The notes under the pieces: generated by a model
What the model saw: the letters and a program-made list of their open reading frames with translations, nothing else
Database searches by the model: none
Told to the model about the DNA's origin: nothing
NCBI RefSeq assembly: GCF_037975245.1
Contig: NC_092562.1
Span: 2,327,001 to 2,391,000 of the forward strand
From: Apostichopus japonicus
Lineage: Eukaryota; Echinodermata; Holothuroidea; Aspidochirotida; Stichopodidae
Length of the DNA: 64,000 nucleotides
Direction: 5' to 3'
Made by a program: the position numbers and the translations under genes
Shown here: piece after piece, positions 10,336-25,400 of the stretch
How positions within the stretch are numbered: the stretch's first letter is position 1
How the letters are laid out: every line of letters starts with the position of its first letter

Positions 10336-11969
10336 TATATATAGACACTAAATAACATATTGTCAAGATATGCGTATACCCTATAACCTGTTCCGTTCTT
10401 ATCGGTATATTCACCCACCGATAAAAATAGAATGGTAACCAATGTGTCCGCTTTCAACGGAGTAAACACTTTAACGTAGCCTAGTGTCTTTTCAAAGTTA
10501 CGCAGGATCAAGCTGTAAACATAACAAAAGATATCATCATTAAACATTTTCGTAACTAAAATATGATATTACTGTTTACATGTATGGGTACACTGGTCTG
10601 TACTGCATACACTTAAGATATTTTCATATATAATCATGAATATCTGAGAAGATAAGGACCTAAATAAAAACAACTTTATGAATATGTGTATAATAATACT
10701 TAAGTCGTAGAACACGGACCCTTTAACATAATAACAGACCATGCATATAAAATGCTTCACTGACTTTAATTGAAATATTTGACTAAGCTCTATTTATAAG
10801 TGTAGAAAACGACGATGACAAAGAAAAATGGAGTTCAGATGTTATGCTTATGGAAATTTCTGATAACGGTGTGTAATTTATCTTGGCAAGTGAATCAATA
10901 CCAGTGTAATTGCTAAAGGTGAAAAAACAGTAGCAGGTCAACAACGAAATGAATTGCATCAACTTGCAAAGATGTGCAAACAAACACAGCCTGTCGTAGG
11001 ATACAATATTTCTTAACCTCGGTGCGCAATCAATAACTGTGGAGGTGTCGGACTGCCCACCAGGAAGAGCGAACCATTAGAGCAAATCAACAATTAATCC
11101 CCATATTTTATGGTCAAAACCTTTTGTACACAGCTCCAAAAAGTTTTTTTTTTATTGCTAAGTGGTTTATATAGTGGAAGAATTGTCTAAGAAACACTGA
11201 CCTACTACTTGAGTAGGCTATATCACAATAATGCACACCTTTTATGTAGCTTTCAGTTTAAACTTTGCATAGCTAATAGGAAGCGAAAGAAGCAAGCTGA
11301 CACTGTTAATTTTGTTACCTATTGATTACAAATGCCGGTCGATCAATTATCTTGACTAGAGAGAGGGGCCTGCTTTATAGAATTAACACAGAATATGTGG
11401 CCCGTGTGCCTAATTGAATTTGAGACAACCAAGTGAGAAGTGCAATATTCTGTTAAAAGTGATTATCCATTTGCGTTAAAAAATTGAACCTGCAAAGGGC
11501 TAACTTGAAGATGGAAACGGGCTTACTCGCAGCCGGCTGGCAGATACTCCATTCGATATGGCAGTCAGGTCCCATCTAATTATTGCACCCTTGGGTCTTC
11601 AAGCTAATCGTTACGCTGCTGGGTTGCTGATGTACATGTGATACAGTGGTAGTACCGCTTGTTTAGGTGATGCTTGGTCAGTTTATGGGTTAGGCAAAAT
11701 AGTGAATTCAAAGACTTTTCAGGGGTTCTTGAGTCGAGACCCAAACTCTGTGGTACAGCCAACAACACACTTTTATAGAATGACTCAAATGGTCTACGTA
11801 ACTCTAAGGGATCAAATCTTCTGGTATGATGGATGAAATTTATTCTAAATATAGCTCCTACACCCTGTGTAGTTAAACTTAGTAAAACTACGACCCTTCT
11901 CTACACAGGTCCACTTCTTACATGTACTATACTCCATATAATTGCTCCATTAACTTACAAACTACATCG
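10336..11969. other. Non-coding stretch upstream of gene A
   Basis: This contains the presumed promoter of gene A at its left end, but I see no convincing TATA or initiator. The short frames here lack domains and splice context. Confidence 0.4.
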
Positions 11970-12376
11970 TCAAAGTAATGTGATCTCTATGTCCTTGCAT
12001 GATAAGTTCCCACTAGCTAAACCCTACCCATCACTGGATAGCGGAAAAGTTGGGCATTCATGGCATCATCAAGTTTCCGTATGCCAAGAAGATTTTTCGC
12101 TATGCGACCCTTCTGTTTTTGTTAATTGAAAACAAACCTCTTCAGGCTCAGTGGTAAACATTTTTCTGGGAGGCCTAAAGTGGTCTAAAATTGCCTCAGT
12201 TGACCCAATTGGTGCACAAAGTGTACTTCCATTTATGCTCTTTAAAACATACAATCCACAAAATAACCAGATTTTGTTTGGTAACATATCAAAAAAGATG
12301 TTCTCCTGATGCTCTTCGACACTTCTTCCTGAACACTCTGGCGGATGGATATACACTCTATATGGAGTATGCCACC
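11970..12376 (+). repeat. Dispersed repeat family, copy 2
   Basis: Homologous to 5495-5960 in the same orientation; it shares GGCGGATGGATATACACTCT and ACAAACCTCTTCA landmarks. Diverged by substitutions and small indels. Confidence 0.7.
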
Positions 12377-13389
12377 TTACACTGAACGGCGCACAGTCAC
12401 AAAAAGTGTTCGGGCACACGTCAGTAACTTGGAATGCTGTCAACATTGATATTGCATTTAGACTATTGCGAATAGTCATATGATAATATTTATTGGTCAG
12501 TGATATCAATACAAAAATAATTGAGCGTAAGTAGTAATTATGCTTTGTGACGGACTAACTTAGTCCTGATAAATACCTGGTGGTAGTTGTTACACAGTAC
12601 TAGTAGTCAAAACGGTGAACAAATCTCGCGCAAATGATACAGATGTATGACTAACGTTAGACTGAAGGCTCGGAGTATCCTAGCTTGCCTACTACTAGTA
12701 GCATACTACTACTAGTGAAGTTCCCAACGAAATTCAACCTACACACATTGTTTATGTTTTATCGTTGTTGATGAGGTCTACGGTAAATAACCGCAATGAA
12801 CGATACCTTTCGGAATGCGGTCGTTTTACAGTAAGATAGACCCAGGTTAGGCTAACTACTATCTCTATGTTAAACCAGGCCGAAGCTTATGTTTGTTCAA
12901 CTTTTTTTTAATGTAAGCCATTAGTCTACTCATACTACTGTACTAAAACTTACAAGCCTATAGTTGCAGTAGGCCGACTTAGTGAGGTTGTAACCAGCAT
13001 AATTCTAAGTGGTTTGTATTGGTAGCACACTCCTCATCTCTTGTCCACAAACTTAGCTAATTCTGAAATCCACAGCTTGCTTACAGACCTTAATACAGTA
13101 TTACAAGGATATAGCCATGGTTGTTACCTACTTTCCAATCGCTCTGTCAACCTCGCACAACCAGTCACAAAATCTCATGGTGGAGGTCACACTTTTACAT
13201 GATCAGCATTTTCTCCCCCTCCTATCCCCCATTCCAGCTTCCATTCCACTGTTCATTAAAGGGCTCTTCAGAGCAACTTTATCATGAGATGATCGGATAT
13301 TACTAAAGATTGTACAAACTGAACAGGAACTGATGACAAACTTGTATCTGATTCATAACTATTCCTTTCCTTTCCTTTTCTCCCCCCAG
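12377..13389. other. Upstream region of PIGO-like gene
   Basis: No domain-bearing frame. A polypyrimidine tract ending CCCCCCAG at 13382-13389 looks like a splice acceptor just before the coding exon, so a 5' untranslated exon probably lies somewhere here. Its position is not resolved. Confidence 0.45.
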
Positions 13390-13411
13390 ACTGAAAGACA
13401 ACGACTCTGCT

Positions 13412-16400
13412 ATGGAAATTTCAAAGGTTGCATTTTTATTGCTGTGTCTCTTTGGAGAGCTGTTTGGTTTAATTCTATTCTTACAAGGTTTCCTACCGTT
13501 TAGAAAGTCCGTACCGGGGTATTCTTCGTTTTTAGATGTCCCTAAAGAACCTTCAAATGCAGACTTTACTACAAAGCAACTGAATCAGTACATCCACGAT
13601 TTGGAAATGAAAAGCTGGAAGAAAGAAAAAGATTCTGGTGAAGATAATAAACCAGAAGAAGACCCTCCTCCTCCCCCTGTGGCACCTGTGATTGGTCGAA
13701 CAGTCATCATGCTTATCGATGCACTGAGAGAAGACTTTGTGTTTGGTCCGAAAGGGGCTGATCATATGCAGTTCACCCGTGGTCTGATTGACAAGGGGCA
13801 GGCTCGGAGCTTTGTGGCAAGGGCTCAACCTCCCACTGTAACGATGCCTAGAATAAAGGTAATTTCATGTATGTTTTGGTTGTGCACTCACTCACTGGTC
13901 CTTCGCTCTAGACTTGGCATTCATCTCTTTAAAATCATCTAGCAAGTCGGGTTTGTTAAGCTATATATTGAAGACCATTAAATGGATATTTTATAGCTTG
14001 CTAGAGACTGTTTAACTCCTATTGAAATCATTTTTCCTGGAGGTTCTGATCTACATAACTATTCCTAGATTTTGCTTGAGGATGTAGAATGAGACAAGAT
14101 GATGATGTGTCATTGAGTGAAATATGTGTCATGGGGTTTCCCCTGGGTGTTTCTGGTGTGAGAGGCTGTAACTGGTTTGTAAAACTGGAGAGTGTGGGCG
14201 GGGGGGTGGGGAGTCCGGGGCCGCCTAGAAAGTTTGTCAAGCATCCTAATGTGAATGATTTGCACACAAACATATAAAAATGCTATGTTAAATAGGCAGA
14301 AGAATTTGATTTTTGTTATAATTTAGTGTTCGCAGCCAAATTTTTCAATGTGAGATGATGGCATGGTTTAAAAATCTAGATTGCAAATAATTGCATTTTT
14401 TTTTTATCCCTGCTCAGAAACAGCAAGGCGGTGCTATTGATAATATTTTTGTTAGGTGGTTTAAAAAAAGAGAGAGAGGCGGCCACCAATGAACTCCCCG
14501 GTGAAAATCTTGAAGTGTCATACAGTAGATACATAATTGTTAAAGACTGAATCTGAGGGGCCCATTATTTTAGCTTCAAATGTATTATAACATTCATGGT
14601 GGCATATATGGATGACCACTGAAATGTAGAGGGGCCGACAGAACTTTACTAGTAGGACAGGCATCAAATTGAATAAGTTGGCGACATAAGTGGAGTCAGG
14701 AGATTTCTACTGTGCATAAATTGGCTCTTAAACCTCCTATTTGCTCATGAATGGTGCATACAACTTCTTGACAGTATCTTATATTTTGATAAATTCTGAA
14801 GGCATCAGTGACTGCATTTGCAAGGGGGATTGATTGCATGTATCATCACATTTTGTTTGAAATAATGCCAGGAACAGATTAAAAGAGTGACGCATTTCTA
14901 GTACTATCCCTCTCATCATTTCATCTAGGCCATCACCTCCGGCACGATACCCGGCTTCATGGACGTCGTTCTCAATCTCCGATCGGACAGGCTGGAGGAG
15001 GACAATCTCATATCCCAGTTACATAGGAATGGGAAATCAATCTACTTTTTTGGGGATGACACCTGGCTGAAACTATTCCCCGGTCATTTTAAGAAAACGG
15101 ACGGGACTACTTCCTTCTATGTCTCTGATTATACCGAGGTCAGTTCCTCTTTCACCTTATCAATCTTTCTGGTTTTCCCAGAATAAACGTACGCAGTCAT
15201 TTCCCAGGAATTGTTTAAGTTTTATTCTTCCTTACACTGAAGCTTTTTATGAAATCAAGACAATCTTACACTGAAAAATATCATGTTGTACAATGTGACC
15301 TTCTGCTGCTTAATGAGAAAAAACAAAACAAAAATATTCTGCTGTTTCTGCAGTCATTTCCCAGAAATTTTTTAAGTTTTATTCTTCCCTACACTGTAGC
15401 TTTTTATGAAATCAAGAAAATCGTACACTAAAAAATATAATTTTGTACAATGTGACCTTCTGCTGCTTAATGAGAAAAAACAAAACAAAATATTCTGCAG
15501 TCATTTCCCAGAAATTGTTTGTTTTATTTGAGCAGGAAGCATAACTTGGAATTCGACTTGGGATAGTCCATTCTTTTCACCAATGTTGGTTTATACATGT
15601 GAGTTGGTCACAAATATTGGGATTTAGTTCTCACCTGACAGTAGCAGTGTAAAGTACTGTCTTCTTCCCTACACTGAAAAATATCATTTTGTACAATGTT
15701 ACCTTCTGCTGCATAATGAGGGGGAAAAAAAGAATTCTGCCCTCTATTGCAATTTATCAAAATTGATTAAACCAACCTATGTTGATGCCCTGATCTGTTG
15801 CAATTTGTCTTGAAGGTTGACCGAAATGTGTCAAGGCATCTACCGGTTACATTAGTGGATAAACAGTGGGATGTCCTGATCCTTCATTACCTTGGTCTGG
15901 ACCACATTGGCCATCTCGGTGGACCGGACACTCCTCTGGTCGGACAGAAACTGGAAGAAATGGACGAAGTTGTCCAACAAATTTATGAAGCTCTCAATCA
16001 GGTGAGAGGTCCGTGCAACTTTGTACAAATTACTGTATTTGACTGGACTGTACTAATCAGCCTATGTCTTATAGGCTGATCGATTTTCATGATTTTGAAA
16101 TAACGACACTATGGGTAGTACCGTACTGTACTCAGGCATATTGATGATAAACTTTCATCACGTCTATACACAGGGTACACCAACCCATCTTCCCTCTCTG
16201 TTTATCCTCTGTGGTGACCACGGTATGAGTGATGTTGGAAGCCATGGCGGAGCATCACCTCACGAAATACACACTCCTCTTGTCTTTCTCAGCGGGGCCT
16301 TTGATTCCGTGACAGGTAAGGAATCGATAATGGCAGTGAAAGCAATAAAGCGATTTTATTGTGAGTGACTGTGATAGTAGAGATAGTGATCGTAATTGCC

Positions 16401-19400
16401 AAAGAGATAAGAAAATTGTTACCAAACTGCTTTATATCTACTGCGAAGAGCCTCTGTAGGTAAATATGTTGAATGGTTAAAGGGTCCGATGTTTCGATTC
16501 TAGCAGGATCTTCTTCAGAGGCTAACTTCAGGGACAGATGTAATGATAATGATAGTGATAATGATAGTGAAAATAATATAGGGACAGGAATCTTGGTCAT
16601 AATTGTCATGATAAAAGTGATAGGGAGAGGGACATCTGTCTTGATAGGGTTCTGGATAGTGATCACTTGAGTGGTGAGAATAGAGATTCACTGTAGGGAC
16701 AGATATAGTGATAGTGAACATGACAGAGATTGGGACATGTGTCTTGATAGTGATAAGGGTGGGGATATTGATAGTGCTAAATATAGTGATGAGAATAGAG
16801 ATTGATTGTAGGAACAGATATAGAGATAGTAAACATGACAGAGATAGGGACATGTGTCTTGATAGCGATAAGGGTGGGGATATTGATTGTGCTATTGCAT
16901 TGTAGTATTGTTTCCAAATTAAATATTTGTTACACTTTGCACGCCGGTATCTGTAGAACTATTTCAGCATCAAATTTTCTTTCTGACAGATGAAATCAAT
17001 TTGTACCCCGAGGTACAGCAGATTGATTTAGCGCCCACGTTGTCCCTCCTTCTGGGCATTCCAATCCCTTTGAACAGCTTGGGAGGTGTCATTCCAGAAC
17101 TCGTAGAGGACATGCTGCCCCCGCGAGAGGTACTAAGAGGGTTTCAAGTTAACACCCATCAACTTGCTAGCGCTCTCCACAAGAACGTGGCAGATGTCAG
17201 GGCAGGTAAGGAAATTTCATATTACGTTGGGACTCAACCAATCTGTAGCAGTGTTCAGACACTTAGGTGTAAAGTGTCAGTGCACCAAACTAGAGTAGCT
17301 TCCTTCAATTTGTCAATTTTTTAAGTGAATGCAAGCTTAAAGCAGGTTTTCATGATAGGGAATGGAGAGGTCAGGGATTCATTTATTGACATTTAAGTTT
17401 TGTCTAGCTATTTTGAAGACTGTGAATTTTGTCTCTTTATCAAGACACTGTGGTTCTTGTGTACAAAACTGCTATAACTCTTAACAGTTGTATATCGATT
17501 TGACCATTTTGCATAGATTTTTGAGATGTAATACTGGAGAAATTTTTCCCTGGGGGATGGAAGGAATGAGGGAGACGGGGGAAGGGACGGGGGGGGGGGT
17601 TGTAGGGGGGAACACGGATGAAAGGGGACTGTAAAGCGCAAGCTTGTGGTTCATATACCATAAACTTGATTATTACACAAAAACAATGAAATAAAGTGAG
17701 GTCAGGGAGATGCCTCTGAGATGTGAGATTCCGAGTTCTATTTTTGTTGTTTTAGAATCTAGCTTTGAGCTCTACCAGCAAGCGCTCCGCCTCCACAGTA
17801 GGTGGCTAGCATTGCACAAGAACGGAACTGCCGTGCCACTTGACACAATGACAGATCGAGTGGTAGACTATTATACCCGAGCACAGTCAGCCATGCAGGA
17901 CAGGGTGTCTTCGTCGCTCGCTAAGTACGATACATTTGCAATGATGTGTGGAATTATTTTGTTATTTCAGGTAAGGCCTAGAAGAGCTGTTTGCTTTAAT
18001 AGTTTTCATTTACTTCCATATGTAAAGCACGTTTCACAGTTTCTCAATCAGACCAGAAATATGTCGGATAGAAATTTAGTATTTTGACGTCGGAGATACC
18101 CCCTTGAAGGCAAACTTGATGCAGATGAAAAATATCACTTTTTAGAGCCTCACTGGTAAAAACCCTTATTTAGGATGTTCCTTTGACTGAATGTGATTGA
18201 TTTCATTCCAAACTTGGTAAACATTCTTAACAATAAAACCGACATTATTTTCTGCTTTCTTTGAAAAGCAGAGTTGCTCAACACTCATTGTGACCAGGTT
18301 CATTTGTATTCAAAGATGTACTTTTTCCTTCACTTTGTCGTTATCTTTCTTTGACAAAGGTCTTTCTACTCACCTACTACGCCACGTACCAATCCACCAC
18401 CATCCCGATAGAAGGAGTTCGTTTCTATCCTCTCGTAGCCGGAAGCTTCCTCTCCATCTTCTTCTTCTGCTGCGTAGCCACGGTTACGGGGCTCTTCATC
18501 GTTTGTACCATGCCAGGGGGTAAACCAAGCGAACTGCTTTGCGGGTTTGGCGTCCTTCCGCTGGTCCGAGCCGTAATTTTGGCTGTCCTCTGTGCGGGTT
18601 TCTCCTCCTTGTTGCTTGGCTATCTATTGAGGAAGCCATACACAAGGTTAGGTCATGTAAGTAATGGTCACGCTTTGATGTTCAGTCATATTGCTCACGG
18701 GATGATGCTTCGATAGTCAATTTGCTCATGTGGTATTAGCTCATTCCTTAATTCCATGTGCTGCACATCTGACAGGATATTCTCCTTTAATTCCTGGGGC
18801 ACTGATAAACTGGTCAATGGATCATTGAGTTGGTAGCAAATTTAGCCCCAGTTAACAAGGTTAGGCGTCATCATGAATATATTTTTGAAGAGTCGGTCCG
18901 AGCTGTAAATTTGGCTGTCCTGTGTGCGGGACCCTTGTCCTTGTTACTGGGCTATCTATTGAGGAAGCCATTCAAAAGGTTTGATTATCATCTAAGTAAC
19001 AATGATGCTTTGTACATTATGAATAGTTTTTTGGTTCTTTGTGATTGGATACTCCCTTAGGTTCTTTGCATAGTATAGGTTCTAGGTTCTGTGCATAGGT
19101 TCTTAGGTGCTAGGTTCTTTGCATTTAGATTCTTTGCATAGTATATATCATTATTTGTGAAAAAGTGACCAAATAAGATAGTCAGTATTTAAATGTTAAT
19201 TGGTAGTGATCGAAATGTATGTGAAACAGCCAATAAGCTGTCTGTTAAAGATTAATGAAGAATATTGTCGATATAGTGTCTCAAAATAATTCTTCATGAC
19301 CTGTCTACAAAAAGAAACATTTTGATACGACACTAGGGGAAGAAACTTGCAGGAAGTCCAAGTTTGAAACATTTACTCACTTTAAATGGAGTTTAGAAAA

Positions 19401-22400
19401 ATTGAATTCCCTGAATGGATTACCTTTTGCATTTCTGCACATGAATATTTACAGGACTTCTTAACATGATTACTGAACCTGTCATTTTTTGAAATAAACA
19501 TTTGATATTTCCTTTGGTTTGATGTACTAATGCTAAAGTTATGTCTGTTAAATTTACTTTAAAAATCCTATCTTTGTCCCTCCACTGTTTATCTCCTACC
19601 TCTCCTCTTCCCCTGATGGTTTCTTTCTTTCTTCTCTCCATTCCTTGTCTACTAATCCCCTTACGTGGATCTCTTTGTGTTCACCATGCTCACTAACCTG
19701 TCTGTATTCTGTGCGTGTTTTTGTCCGTTCTGTTACTGTTACTTGTCATTTAGCCTTTGAAGAAGATCCTGCTAGGATCGAAACGTCAGGCCAACTTACT
19801 TTTACACATTCTCTTACACAGGCTCTCTAGTGGATAAACAGTTTGCTAACAGTTTTATTTTTTTGGTTTTGATGACAGATCAGTCCATTTGAATCGATCG
19901 GTGCGAAAGGATTGGTAGTCGGGACAGTGATTCACACTGCTAGTCTCTTGTCCAGTAGTTTCGACGAAGAAGAACACCAAACTTGGTACTTTTTATCAAC
20001 AACTCTGCTACTCTTACTGATGTTAGAACTCATCTCGTTATTGGGGAGGAAGGATGCTGAGCAGGTCCCCTGGAGCATACTCTTTATAACACTAGGCTGT
20101 TTGATGCTATTTAGAATACAGAGGTCATGGAACCAGACCGGAATAAAATGGGCACATATGCCGGATGTCGGAGATTGGTTTTTGAGGTAAGCTATCGTCT
20201 AATTTTGTTGTCTCACAGTTAATGATACTGCTTATATTAGGGTGAGTTACCTGAATAGTAGCACAGTTTGATAGGGGTGGCAGCAAACTTCTGACTTAAG
20301 TTAAAGGAAAATACTACCTCAACACAAGTCACTGCATAAGGCAACCAGAGGAAAACATTTTAAGATATTATCAACAAATTGTTCCAATTTGAAAATTTGA
20401 CAAAATGTTCAAGAAGATGGTTAGTATGCAAGTTGGTTTTCATGACTTCTTTACATGATCTTACGGTGGGAAGATATTATGTCAAAAATCACTGCTCCCT
20501 CCTTAGGCATAAAATTCTTTGAATATTGCTGACTTGTTGATAGGAAGACCAGATATTAACCATATGAAATGTTGTAAATGAAAAGGCTCAAGTGTGGACG
20601 TCAGAGCCTCTCAGTATTTCAAAATTAATGTGACTCGGTGAACATATACACAAAATGTTTGCAATCACTCGACGACATAAATGTTTCCACTCATAATTTA
20701 TCTTTCAGATAGTAAAAGTGATCAGATATATGTGTTGATATAAATATGTAATATTCTAGTTATGTATATTTAATTATTAAATATTATAATTTCACGATAA
20801 TAATTCTTTGGAGTAGTTCTTTTGCGTTTATTCTTCCATTTGTTAAATATGTTATAGGTTTACATGTTTGTCCGTCGTTATGGTTACTTTAAATATATGA
20901 CCGCAGTATTCTGGAAATGCCTCTCTTTTCTCTTTTATCTTTCCAGGCCTGATCATAGGGTCTACCTCACCACCCTGATGGTTGTATCTATCGTGATCAT
21001 CTATCTCTTTCAAATTCTCGAACACGAGCAGTTTTCCCTCTTCTTCCTGGCCGGTCTGGTTGGTGCTACTTGTTACCGGAATGCCATAGGTAGCATAGAT
21101 TTAATGCTCCCGATTCCTGTATCCCACAAGTAAGTTTCGTGTTTCCATGAACGATAATTGACATAGAAAGGCCTTTAGATGGAAGCCATTTTTATGATCA
21201 AAGTCCTGTCATGAAGGAAATGAAGTTATCTCGGCAGCAATGCATATCCAAACTGCTACAAAGAAAATAATAGAAATAATAAAAAAATAAAGGATCAAAT
21301 TAAGGTATGATTTGAAAATCTAGGGACTGGTCTTTGCTATTCCAGAATTAGTGTCCTAAATTGGAGGTGACCTTGTGTGTAGAAAGTGGCAATGCACTTT
21401 GCATCTGCTGACAGACAGGATGACAGATAATTAATGGGAACAAAATAAGAATGTGGCATGTTTTCATATGCAGCTGCCCTTAGTTGGACCAAAGAAAAAC
21501 CCATTCACCTCTGCTCTAGAAACAAATAATTTCTACAAAAATTGCGGTAAAAGTCTGTTTGAATAACTTCTTAAAGTACCTTTGCAGACTACTTGCAGAC
21601 ATTGCTTTCAGGATGTGACATCACCTAGTAATCAAAAACATTTGAAGCAAATTTTCTTGATGCAATGAAGTTTTCCACTGTTGCGGTCCTTTAAATCACT
21701 CATTATACCTCATTATGGCCAGTAGTACCAAAGTTCCACATTCAACTTTTCATTTTTGCTGTCACTTTCAAATTTTCTTTTTTCTTCGAAATGTAATGTC
21801 TGTTATATTAATTCATGTAAATACATACTAATTGATAAATACTTACCATCCCATTCTGTAACAATTCACTGAGTGTAGATACTAGCCTAAGGACAGCTCT
21901 CGTGGCGATATCACAATATTAAAGTTTGCGTTCTCAGAGTAGTGCTACAAAATGTAATGTCTGTTATATTAATTCATGTAAATACATACTAATTGATAAA
22001 TACTTACCATCCCATTCTGTTACAATTCACTGAGTGTAGATACTAGCCTAAAGACAGTTCTCATGGCGATATCACAATATTAAAGTTTGCGTTCTCAGAT
22101 ACTTAGGTCGAGTGGCGAATTCAAATCTACAACTTGCTGGTATAATGGAATTATGTAATCCAATGAGATTTAGCAGTTCCCCAGTTATCTAGGGCTTGCA
22201 TTAAAAATAAGTACACATTAACAGACCCCTGCTTCTATGGTGGTAACATTTGATTAATGCAATTTTCTTTTTCAAGTGTATCAGTTCACTAATTACATGC
22301 AGTTTGCCTATAAAATAATTTAATATTATTAGAGCAGCTCTATGGTAAACATTTTCTAGACAAATTGTTTGACAGTAGGTGACTGTGTGATTGCCATATT

Positions 22401-25400
22401 TCCTGTACAAAGCTGCTGAATCAACATGGTGAAAAGATGACCTCTGTGATATTAAAGATGAAAGAAAAATATTGATAAGAACTTGCACTTTCTCATAAAT
22501 GTCACAAAATAAATTAATCGTTTAGGCTGTAGGTTACTACATTCTAAACTGATTACAATGGGTTTATCTTTAACATTTATAGAATGAATTTTGTACCTGC
22601 AATCACCTAAAATTTGGAAACATGTTCAAATGCTTGTAGCCAGCATCTTTCTCCTCAGCCAATGTGAAATTACCTTGTCATATCCACCTTTTCAGGGTAC
22701 GGTATGCCCATGGCAAATATTCATTATTATGTGTAATTAGCGATATCATATTCGTTCCTTTTCATATGTTGGGATAAAAACGGGTAATTTATTTATTACC
22801 AAATATATTATCGTCATTGATGATCTTACATCTCCATCTACACTTTTGAAATACATTGCTCTCATTTCTAACCCAAGGGGGATTTACGAGGCCTGGTTCA
22901 CGTATGCTGTGGCTCTGGCCCTCCTCGGAAGGGCGATCATCTCGTTTTCCGGGTTGTACCCGTCTCTGGAGGATGAGGATGAGATGTATGAGGATGCAGA
23001 TGATATAAGCCTGCAGCTGTTACCGAAGGGAACAAATCCTTGGGTCGGAAGACCGTCGAGAGCCGTCACAGACTTCTATCAGTCTCTGATAGTTTTAATC
23101 GTTCTCCTGCTCCGCCCACACAACATCGCAGTCGTGGCCGTGACGGTGACTCTACAACACTGCATCGTGATATATCTGTTACCGTGGTTACGTTGGAGCC
23201 CCTGGAAGATGACCCTCCTATTTGTATGGCTGGGACAATCAGCATTCTTTGCACAGGTATAATATTCACGTAACAGTCATTAGTTTATTGGTGTGACTGA
23301 TAATTAGTACAAGCTCATCAGTATTCATTTAACGAAGAAATTTCGTACAAAGAAGTCCAAAGAGGAGACTGCAACCAGACCTATCCATGGTCTAAGTGTT
23401 GTTGTGTTCATTAAGTAGGTTAGGCCAATACGTAGTCCAAGCCTAACACGGAACTATATCCAATGCAATCATCATAAAAATAGAAAAAAGATAAAACACT
23501 CAATTTGCATTTCATTTGCATAATTAAAGTAAAAGAATCTCGTAAACGTTACTAAACACAACCGTGTAGTATGAACTCTCTATGTACGGGCTGGCCAAAT
23601 GGTGTAAGTTTCCTTATCTTGAAGTCATTTCAGCTTGACTACACTATCACATCATTACAATATGTTTAGTACTGATAAGCTGTCTGCAGCTTTGGGCCTA
23701 ATTTTCTGTAAATCTAGCAGATTACATATAAGTCATTGTCTACTTTACTGTAATCCACTTTGGGTGCTGATCCAGGGATCATCCTAGCAGTGAGACAAAA
23801 GCAGTGTTATTGTTAGCTTTGATCTTGTCTTCATAGGTAAACTTTCTTCAGGTTGGTAAGATAGACTTCTCACTAACATATCCTTGCTCAAAGTCAGCCC
23901 ATGCAACCAGTTAAATCCAACATTATATAATTATAATTATAATCAGCAGTTTTTTCTACGACGCTTAAGCGACAGCAAATGTGGGAGAAACATGCAAGGG
24001 CTTGATTACAACTTACACGTCGGGCTGCTTTCAATTCGACATTTTAACTCAAATTTGGAATCATTTCAATTTCGAAAGTCATTTCAGATGCGAAAACCGA
24101 AGATTGCTCTTGGATGAAAAACCCACCCGGCCGGGGATCGAACCCGGAACCTCCCAATTGCTAAGCCTTATTTCTTCAAATGCCACCACCTTTTTATCCA
24201 CTGGCCACAGCACCGGTACAACAAGCTCATTAGTGTGCTCGAATGATTTTAATTGCTCATTCAAAGATTTTAATGGCCCACTCAAAGATTTTAATGGCTC
24301 ACTCAAAGATTTTAATGGCTCACTCAAAGATTTTAATGGCTCAATCAAAGTTTAATTTTCTTCTCCTCTCTTATATTGCACCAATATTGACAGGGAAACT
24401 CTAACAGCGCTGCCACAGTGGATATCTCTGCTGGATATGTGGGACTAGAATCTCATCACCTTGTATTAGCCTCCTTACTCACATCCATAGCTACTTTCTC
24501 TGGTCCCTTTTTGTGGATTGTCAGACTTATCATGTGCTTTAGTAACAGATATAGCAGTAGGTGAGAATTATGTTTTAGTTAATATATTTTGCTATCTTAT
24601 TTTATATCCATGCATCTGTCTATCTATCTCTCTGTCAACATCAGTTCAAAGGCTGTTGCTCGTAGACTATTCGCCTGATCTCAACAAAAGGTTTTTTAAG
24701 ATGTTGCCCACGTTTCATTTAGTGTTTACACAAAAATTAGGTTGAAGGGCATTTGAAGTCATGTTAGTCCCAAACATGAATTCTTTAAATTGCTTCTCCA
24801 AGGGTTTTGATTTGATCTGGATAAAAGTTGGTGGCAGTGGTCGGTTGGTGAGGGGACACAAGAAATGTGTAAGGAGAATAGGTCAAAGGTCTTTTGAGAT
24901 CGTAGTTGACTGAAATGTTAAACTTGCTTAATCAAGGTTTGACCAAAGTTGGTAAAACATTCATCAGTTGGTAGTGTGTTGAAATAAAGTGCACACGAAT
25001 AAGAGGTCAAAGGTCAACTTAAGTCAAGTTATTAGCGGCCAGAGAGAAGACAGGTACAAACCTACATCTCTTCTTTAAGCAACCTTGGTTCCAACAAGTC
25101 AGTCCTTGAACTGGCCAAGGAACAGTTACAGTACAGAAATTTGATTCAGAGGTAGTTATGACCAAGTCACAGCTGGTGTTATCACAGAAAATGCCAGAAA
25201 ATTGTAATATGAAACTGAATTTTTACTTTACTCAGGTACTCACCTTCTAAATTTACCTTACTAAATTTAGCTGAAAACTGTTATGATGTTAACTCGAATT
25301 TTGTTAACAAATTTGTTCCTTTTAGGTACTATCACTGCATTCAAGAGGTCTCTTTTACGCTGCTCTTGTGCCGAGCCTTTCCACTCGCTGTTTACTCACT

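Noticed and set aside
16289-16905. Overlapping frames on both strands in PIGO intron 4
   Set aside because: They are generated by the GATAGTGATA minisatellite and lie between correctly phased exons 4 and 5.
18830-19060. Extra PIGO exon or alternative exon 7
   Set aside because: It lacks a GT donor at the aligned position and a phase-compatible acceptor, while exon 7 joins exon 8 in phase without it.
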